Source of the DNA: Laburnicola sp. R22_1
Taxonomy: Eukaryota; Ascomycota; Dothideomycetes; Pleosporales; Didymosphaeriaceae
Direction: 5' to 3'
Length of the DNA: 64,000 bases
Assembly: GCA_014281115.1 (NCBI GenBank)
Contig: JACONQ010000005.1
Location: 1,550,001 to 1,614,000 of the forward strand
Shown here in pieces: positions 56,473 through 64,000 of the stretch. How positions within the stretch are numbered: the stretch's first letter is position 1; each line of letters starts with the position of its first letter. The notes under the pieces are model-generated. The model ran no database searches. It was not told the DNA's origin and saw nothing but the letters and a program-made list of their open reading frames with translations. Made by a program: the position numbers and the translations under genes.

Positions 56473-58334
56473 ACGTGTTTATAAGCGAGCTGCGAATATA
56501 AGCGAGCTGCAAACCCTACTAAGTCTCTAAGCCTTTCGCAGTATATAAATTTACAACGCATTAATATTCTATTAATATAATAGCTATCCTAAATTAAGTA
56601 GTATCTATAGAAGCCTTCTTACACGTGTGTAAGTTGTGTCTAGGCTCCCTACAGCGCCTATAGCGCGTAGAAGCCTATTGGCTCGCAACTAACTACGCCT
56701 TACCTTGCCATATTTCTCCCTCTAGTTGCTGCTTAATAGCCTTTTAAGTAATAATATTCTCTTTCTCTGCCTTTAATAGAGTGTCTTGCTTTTGGATCTA
56801 CTTCTTTTTGCGCTGTTTACGCGTTATGGCTATCTTATTTGCTCTTTATAGAGTAGCTATCTCCTTGCATATAAGTACTATTAAATACGCTATTCTCTTA
56901 GCGCCTCTTATAAGCTAATTAAGCGACTAGATAACTAAGGTAGGAGAGAATTCCTAATACCTTTAAATCCACTCACAAACTAGAGTTAACTAAGCGCCTA
57001 GCTCGCGTGCGTTGCTTAGTATTACAGACTCCTATAGGGCCTCTAGTAGGACTATTAGCGCTAGCGCTGGCAACGGTATACAAAGCTTAATATTAAGCTT
57101 TAAGAGCACTGCCTCTAGATTGTGTAGGACTAGCCTAGAGCCTTAAAAGCTTGCGCAGATATTCTTCTTTATAATTAACTAGCTGTAGGCGGCGCGAAAG
57201 ACTAGTAGAAACTTAAGCTTAGTAATATAGTTAATATAGTTGCGTATTAGGCCCTTAACCTAGCGCTCATACGCTCGCTTTAACGGCGAGAAGCAGCTCA
57301 TATTAAGTGGCTATAGGAGGTGTAATAAATGTAGTGGCATATATAGGGTATAGATCTTATTCTTCCTATAAATTTTCTAGAATTCGAGTGAGTTGTGGCT
57401 CTTATAGATATTAAGTATTAGGAGCTAATGTGCGCCTACTATATACTCTACTATATACTTATAAAGTGCTATAGCTAGGTAACACTAAGCTTGTTTATAG
57501 TCCACCTATTATTACTAAGACTAATAGTCTAGTTACCTAGTATATTATTGCCCTTATACTAGACTAAGAGATAGTACTTGCTAGTGAAAATAATAAAGGG
57601 TGGGATTGCCTACTTAGTAGCGTTAATTCTATAGATTGTTGTCACCTACTTATAATTGCCTGGCTGGATTGCTTTTGGCTAACCATATCTCTCTAAGCCT
57701 ATAATAACTAGCTAGGAGAATATCTTGCCTATTAGAAAGCTAGTCTTGTTAAAGTTAAAGATGTTCTTATTATAGATACTATAGGTGGCCTTTATATGTA
57801 CTACTAGCTTAAACTAGGCCTATATAGTTATTAGGTTCTTATAGAGGGCTCGCTATTAATTATAGGCTCGATTAAATCGCGTTGTGAGGCTGTCTATTCG
57901 TTTAATAAAGTTTCTAGGCTACTACTAGCCAATGTGGCCTACGCTACGCTTAGCGAGCAGCTTATTTACTATATCTTATATAGTACCTAGAGTAGGCGTA
58001 AAGCCTCACAAATCTAGGTTAAGTATATGCTTAATAATAACCTCCTCTTCTAGCTTAGTAAGCTTCTTTAATTTAGACTCATAATTGTGTTATATAGTAG
58101 TTCTAGCGCGTTAGCTGCGAAGCGTGCTTTTAGGAACGTTAAATGTCGCTGCAGCGCGATTAACGCTCTGGATCTAATTCTAATTAATAGCTAAGATAGC
58201 TAGGGAGACATTTGCTTCGTTATAGAGCAATTAAATAAGTATTTGTTAAGCTATTATAGTTAATAGGTAACGCGTTATAAAAAGTTAGTGGGGTTTATAG
58301 CTTACTTATATTTGTAGCTTACTTATAAACACGT
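56473..58334 (-). mobile_element. pogo/Fot1-type element (copy 3)
   Basis: 1862 bp flanked by TA/TA (56471-56472 and 58335-58336). Left end ACGTGTTTATAAGCGAGC; ATAAGCGAGCTGC is repeated 17 bp apart in the left end and, after mutation to ATAAGTAAGCT, in the right end. Transposase on the minus strand. Confidence 0.87.
56560..58240 (-). pseudogene. pogo/Fot1 transposase, RIP-broken
   Basis: The minus-strand sequence aligns along its length with the transposase of copy 1: the region around 57300 corresponds to the MPPHLSHLL block (complement of CTCATATTAAGTGGCTATAG), and 57880-57960 corresponds to the N-terminal DNA-binding part of copy 1. It is more heavily mutated than copy 1. Limits are approximate. 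Confidence 0.65.
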
Positions 58335-58606
58335 TATTAGTAATAAGTAGATATAGATTATATAACAAAGTCTTTATGCTAAGTTTTTCTTTATAGTAGT
58401 TATAGTAGGTTTTAAATTAGTAAAGACCTAATTTAGCTGCACTATAGAGTAGTTATATAATATAGAAAATTATATCTTATAGAAAGTTTATATTAGAATC
58501 TAAGATCTAAAAAGAGGCTAAGACCTAATTTGTATTATTATTAATGCTTACTATTAGTTAATAGGGGACAAGATCTAATAGAACTATACTGCTAGAACTA
58601 ATATTA

Positions 58607-58735
58607 TATAACTAATAGTTAGCTACTATAATAGTTAACTACTAATATATAACTAATAGTTAACTATTACGATAGTTAATAAGTAATAGTTAACTACTAT
58701 AATAGTTAATAAGTAATAGTCTACTATTACTACTA
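58607..58735. repeat. Palindromic tandem repeat of AGTTAACTAC-type units
   Basis: About six irregular copies of a TAATAGTTAACTACTA or TAATAGTTAATAAGTA unit; each contains the self-complementary core TAGTTAACTA or a variant. Confidence 0.75.
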
Positions 58736-58799
58736 GAGTATATAGAAACTTAAATATTAATCTATTATTTAGATTACACTTAGGCCCTTTATTAATTTG

Positions 58800-61700
58800 T
58801 TATTTTTATAACTTTTAATACTAACGCCCCTTTAACTTACGCAAGTAGTTAAGACCCCTTGCTCTTATTAAGACGCTCCTGCCTAAGAACTAATCCTTAA
58901 CCCTTTAGGACTAGCTACCCTAATTAGTCTTAACATCTTAAACACTCTTAACATAAGCAACTTTAAGCACCTTACTTTACTAAATAACACTCGTAATAAG
59001 GCTAGCAAACTAGACTTATATAATAGCACCTAAGATAAACTAGAAGTATAGATTCTATAACTTAATCTCTACTTTTATATTCTTAACTAAGGAAAACCTA
59101 AAAATAAGAAAATCCTAGATAAGGAAAAAGTTATCTTCGCTATTATATATATGCAAGGCCAAGCCGTTAAATAGATTTAACCATACCTAGGATTATACCT
59201 AGCTAAAGAAAATATTAAAGGAGATAACACTAATTAAGTTATTAAGAATTATGCTAATTTTAAAGTCTAACTCTAACAGCTCTTTAGAATCGCTAATAAG
59301 GTACCTCTAGTAAAATAAGCTATTTAAACCCTTAAGCAAACTAAGTCTACTACTAAGTATGCTACTAAGTTTAAGCACTATAGAATATAGATTAAGTAGA
59401 AGAATAACGCTCTAATAGTTATGTATAAGTAAGGACTAAAGTAATCTATACGTAAGAAGTTACTGCGTAGTAAAGCGGCTATTAACACCCTAGATAATTT
59501 GTATAATAAATTTATCTAAATTAACGCAGACTAGTACAAACTAAATTGCGAGCTATAATATAACTTTTATATAATACTAAGCTATAGCAAAGTACCTACG
59601 CATTACTAAATAGTACCTTAGCTACACAAATAAGATCTATAGAGCCCCTAGCCTATAGAAGAAATTTAGTATAGTCGCACTATTAATAATTTAGAGAAAG
59701 GGAAAAATAAGGCGGCACGTATATTAAACTATAGATAACTAAATATACTACTAAACAACTAAAATAAGCGTACCTTTAGAGGATTCTATAAGGGACAATA
59801 ATCTAATAGAACTAAGACACACACTTATTTCACATATAGTAAACTAGGCTACATAGTTAGGAACTACCAGATTTAAGAATAAGGTTATTAGATAGTTAAA
59901 TATACTATCTATTAAGAGTGTGGAGACAACTAATAAAGAATAGTAGGTAGTAACCTTTATTAACAACCTTAGCATTAATAAAGCGGACTCTAAAAGAATA
60001 GACTTTCTAGACTTATAACTTTATAAAGATGCTAAAGAGAATTTAGATATAGAAGAAATTAAACTAATTTAACAACTACTAATACTATACTCTTAGGCTA
60101 GATGCTACAAAGATAATCCTATATTACCTAACTATGCGCTAAAACCTAACTTAGTTAATAATATACTAAGTATATAGAGTTTTATAGAGCCTTAATAACT
60201 AAGGGATAGAGACTTAGTAAATAGAGTAATTTAATACACCTCTAGACAAGTCTTAATTATCTCTTAAGAAGATAGGAAATAGGCAGACTATAGATATAAG
60301 TACTAGCCTAAGGATAACATCTAACTAAATAAACAATCTAAATACGAACTAAAGTATAACCTAGACGACTATAACCCTACACATAGATTCCTTAGATAGA
60401 GATACTATAAGAAGAATTAGTGCACTACCTATTACTAAAGCAAAGAAAATAATAGCGTGTTCCTATAAGTTAAGTAACGCTGTTACTAGGAATAGTTTAA
60501 CTACTCTATTATTTAGTGTAATATATATCTATAAAACAAATAAACAATTAGATATTTTCTATAACTTAATAATGCTAAGAACTAAGTATGCTTAATACTT
60601 ATAAATAAAAAATGTATTTAACCCTCTTAGTACACCTGCCTATATATAAGATGTAAGAACTACTAGGTAGAAAAAGAAGTAAACAGATTTAAACATAACC
60701 TAACTAAGTAGGCTATAGAAATTAAGCTTAACCTAATACTAGAGGATTAACATAGTAAAGTTTCCTATCATAGATAGGCTATAATACTGCACAAAGAGAA
60801 AAGGAAAGCTAATAAAAAGAAACAATATTAAATATAAAAGGTAGAAAATAGAAGTAATTATCTTACCTTAGAGGCGTATAACGGCTATAATAATTCTTTT
60901 TTAGGCCTATGCTCTAAAGGAAAGAGGCCTTTATTAAATTAAATGCCGCGAATAGTTAGGTATTAATTAAGCTACTAGTTAAGCTTAATAGAGTGTGTAC
61001 AGAAGCTCTACTAGATTTAGGCGCGCAAAAAGACTATATCTCTTAAGCCTTTATAACTAGAGCAGAACTCTAGTTATAGAAAAAGAAGAAGTTATATATA
61101 CTTTATATCGCGAATAAAATGTCTATGCTAAAAGTACCTACAGTTAACTATAAGGTTAAAGCTAATCTTATTATAGAATAAGATAGACACACACTTATAG
61201 GAAGAATAACCCTAGATATAATTAACAAATTAAGTCACAATATTATACTAGGAATGCTCTAGTTTAGGAAGAATAATCTCTAGATTAACTAGAAGATAGG
61301 CAGAATATTCTAATTACGCAGTAATAGTGCATTACATGCAAAGCCTACATAATAGTAATATTGAATAGTAGATAAGAGAGCTATTAACAATATAGTCTTA
61401 TAACTAGAAGTTAATAAACACAAATTAATCTTAGTAGACGCTAGTAGGAACTACTAGATTACAAAACGCAAGATAATAGTAGATAAGAGCATAACCTATA
61501 GCATCCCTAATAAATATGAAGAATAGAGTTATTTATTTTAAAAAGAGGAAGAGAAAGCCAACCTACCTAAGCATTAATCCTAGAATTATATAATTAATCT
61601 AGAAGAGAGAAAAACACCACCCTTTAGACTACTTTATAGCAAGATAGGAAAAGAACTCTATTAAGAGAAAGAATTGATTAAGAAGAACCTTAATAAAGGA

Positions 61701-64000
61701 TATATTAGACTATCTAAGTTACTAGCGGCGAGCCTATTTATATTTATACTAAAGAAGAATAGAGAGCCTTAACTCTATATAGACTACTAAAAACTTAACA
61801 ATATAATAATTAAGAATTAATACCTATTACTAAATATCGTAGAACTTAAGAACTAACTCTTAAGAGCTAGAAGATTTATATTAATAGACTTACGCAATAG
61901 ATACTACCTAATATAAATAAAGAAAGGTAAAGAATAGAAGACAGCATTTAGAACACGCTATAGATTGTTTAAGTATATAGTTATGCTATTTAGACTTACT
62001 AATACACTAGCGACATTCTAAGCGCTTATTAACTTTATACTATGCAACTATCTAGACATCTTTATTATTGCATATATAGACGATACTTTTGTCTACTCTA
62101 AAAATAAAATAAAATATATCAAACATATGCAAATAGTACTAAGAGCACTAGACAAAACATACTTATAGATTAAGCTATAGAAGTGCAAATTTCACGTAAT
62201 AAGGCTCGAATTTCTAGGATATATTATTGGCATAACAGGAATTAGTATAGTACCTAATAAAATTAAATGTATTAAGAATTGGCCACAACTAAGGTTAGCT
62301 AAGAATATCTAAGAATTATTAGAATTCTATAGATTAATTAACTGTTTATTAAAGAATGCGCCAAAGTTATAATACCTCTAACAAACCTTATAAAGAAGGA
62401 CACGCCTTTTATCTAGACAAATAAATGCAACATAGTATTTTAATAATTAAAGACAGTATATATTAAACTACTAGTTCTTATCTATTTCTAAGATAGAGAA
62501 CCACTATAATTTAAAATAAATATAAGCAACCTTACGCTAGGCGCCTGTGTAAAATAAGAAAAGAATAGAAAATAGCATTCTATTATATACTACTTATACA
62601 AGTTTAACAACGCTAAGATAAAATATAATATTTATAATAAGGAACTTTACGTAATAGTAAAAGCACTTAAGCACTAGAGAATCTATACGTATAGTTATTT
62701 AGATCTTATAATCTTTACTAACTATAAGAATCTTATATAATTAATAATAACTAAGAAACTTACGCTATAATAAGCTTAATAAGCAGAAACGCTAGGATAG
62801 TACAAATTTAAGATTATGTACACCCTAGGCAAGGAAAATAGAAGAGCTAACGCTCTTAGCTAACAAAGCGACCTTATAGGAGAAAAGACAAAGACACACT
62901 CTGCGATACTCTAATAAAACTAAGACAGATTACTTAAACTAATAGCAGAACTTAACTAGCTTTTAGTTATTACTAGAGAGGTATCTAAGAAGTAACAAAC
63001 TATAATTATCTAATAGTACTATAATAACCCTATGTATAGACATCTAGGCATTAAAAAGACAATAGAACTTATCTAGTAAAACTACTCCTTTAAAGAAAGT
63101 AAGAAGGCAGTAATAATATATATCCGCAAATATGCAGATTATTAATATAATAAGCATGTCACGCATCTTAAGTATAGAGAAATGCAAGCAATTAAGATAC
63201 TAACAGCGCTATAGAAAGACATTACTATAGATTTTGTTATAGGAATACTAAAATCTAAGAACCTAGTAATAGGAGTTGCATATAATTTAATATTAGTAAT
63301 AGTCTACTAACTAACTAAGTATATTAAACTTATATCTTGCAATAAGATAACAACTGCAAAGGAACTCGCGTTCCTTATTCTAGATTGACTTATTAGATAT
63401 TATAGAATCCTAAAGACAATTATTAGCGACAGAGACAAGCTCTTTACCTTAAATTACTAGATAATACTTATAGCACTTATTAGAACGAAATAAAAGCTAT
63501 TAACAGCTTATTATCCGTAAACAGTTTTATTACTACTAATTACACAGTTAGTATATAATAACAAAGTTTTAGCAGCTATAGAATATACACTATTTTACGC
63601 AAACTATAGATAATATCTACATCTCTTTAATTAGACATTTCTTATAGCAATTAATGCGAACAAAGCTATTAGTCTAGTAGAAAAAATAAAGAAAATATAT
63701 AAAAAACTCTAAGAAAATCTTAAGAAAGCTTAACAGCAATTAATTTCCTATATAAACTAAAAATAAAAAATAGCACCTTAGCTAAAGAAGGAAGATAAAG
63801 CATACTTGCTTATAAAGAATCTTTAAACCTAGAGGAAAAAATATAAGAAACTAGATTATATTAAGATTAGACCATTTTTATTTCTAAATAGATATTACTA
63901 GTTAACTACAAACTAGAGTTACTACCTAATAGGGATATACCTAGTATTCTACATAGACTACTTAGAACCTATAAATCTAGAGATACTAGTTTAAACCACC
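58800..64000 (+). mobile_element. Ty3/gypsy LTR retrotransposon, RIP-broken, incomplete at window end
   Basis: Domains in gypsy order on the plus strand: Gag-like helices (58950-59700); a protease-like ALLDLGAQ motif near 61010; reverse transcriptase 61670-62250 with YIDYKKLN-like, FRTRYRLFKYIVMLFRLTN and the catalytic IAYIDD box; RNase H about 62500-62800; integrase from about 63020 (zinc-binding HLGIKKTIEL, then the DDE core with ITIDFVIGI and TIISDRDKLF). Stops replace Gln and Trp throughout. The 5' LTR was not found with confidence and the 3' end lies outside the window. Confidence 0.8.

Larger units (their letters stand above)
54835..58600 (-). mobile_element. Second copia-like retroelement relic (minus copy), interrupted by pogo copy 3
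   Basis: The complement of 58335-58490 closely matches the plus copy at about 52070-52205 (for example ATAACTACTCTATAGT then GCTAAATTAGGTCTTTACTA), and the complement of the sequence left of 56473 continues the match at 52215-52260 (ATTACTAGCC, ATAGATAATA). The two halves therefore belong to one inverted copy of the same element split by pogo copy 3. 54835-56470 would be its RNase H and 3' part; outer limits are not resolved. Confidence 0.6.
40580..64000. other. AT-rich, RIP-mutated repeat block
   Basis: From the stop codon of gene C to the window end the DNA changes abruptly: TpA is abundant, CpA and TpG are scarce, and conserved transposon proteins are broken by TAG/TAA in place of Gln and Trp codons on both strands. 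No host gene is visible. Individual elements are listed separately; 40580-41465 contains no identifiable element apart from the dispersed repeat at 41099. Confidence 0.85.

Noticed and set aside
1..64000. tRNA and rRNA genes
   Set aside because: No cloverleaf with conserved T-arm GTTCRA and A/B box spacing, and no rRNA-like stretch, was recognised by eye; a covariance-model scan would be needed to exclude diverged copies.

Overview
The window is nuclear DNA from a filamentous ascomycete (Pezizomycotina). The evidence is short introns (mostly 45 to 85 bp, GT..AG, CTAAC/CTGAC-like branch sites), fungal-only families (SAT4/rhodopsin-like 7TM protein, Zn2Cys6 regulator, cAMP-receptor-like GPCR) and transposons with repeat-induced point mutation (RIP: CpA to TpA on both strands, leaving TAG/TAA where Trp and Gln codons stood). 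The alternation of GC-balanced gene blocks with AT-rich repeat blocks, and an aldehyde dehydrogenase resembling the Alternaria/Cladosporium proteins, suggest Dothideomycetes, perhaps Pleosporales; this placement is inference.

Layout. 1-5.9 kb: a small unknown gene, a tandem Zn2Cys6 transcription factor (minus) and a small unknown gene. 5.98-11.0 kb: a RIP-mutated PIF/Harbinger element with a pogo/Fot1 element nested in it. 11.9-36.9 kb: a housekeeping-rich block with a SAT4-like 7TM protein, a secreted CE1 esterase, an Mdm1-type PXA-RGS-PX sorting nexin (minus), a cAMP-receptor-like GPCR, a small membrane protein with two possible first exons (minus), Vps11 (minus), an Yra1/ALYREF mRNA export factor with an unusually long intron, an aldehyde dehydrogenase and a DDHD phospholipase. 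36.9-40.6 kb: a minisatellite built on TGACTC, followed by three small unknown genes that look like diverged tandem paralogues. 40.6-64 kb: a continuous AT-rich, RIP-mutated repeat block holding a Ty1/copia element with intact 160-bp LTRs, a 683-bp foldback element, copies of a second copia-like element in both orientations, a comparatively young Tc1 (DD34E) element, two more pogo/Fot1 elements and a gypsy element that runs off the window.

Gene models were built by hand. Every multi-exon model below keeps its reading frame through all junctions, and most junctions are supported by family sequence continuing across them. The genes are not one pathway; endomembrane transport and lipid functions recur (Mdm1, Vps11, DDHD phospholipase), but this reads as ordinary gene order.

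The most interesting signals are: (1) three pogo/Fot1 elements with otherwise different termini that share a pair of direct repeats spaced exactly 17 bp at nearly the same distance from the end, and a foldback element with the same terminal plan; (2) a small membrane protein gene with two homologous, same-phase first exons, each encoding an N-myristoylation-like start; (3) a three-gene cluster of small paralogue-like genes wedged between a TGACTC minisatellite and the AT block; (4) an in-frame, stop-free intron splitting the first zinc cluster of the tandem Zn2Cys6 factor; (5) the 588-bp intron of the Yra1 gene.
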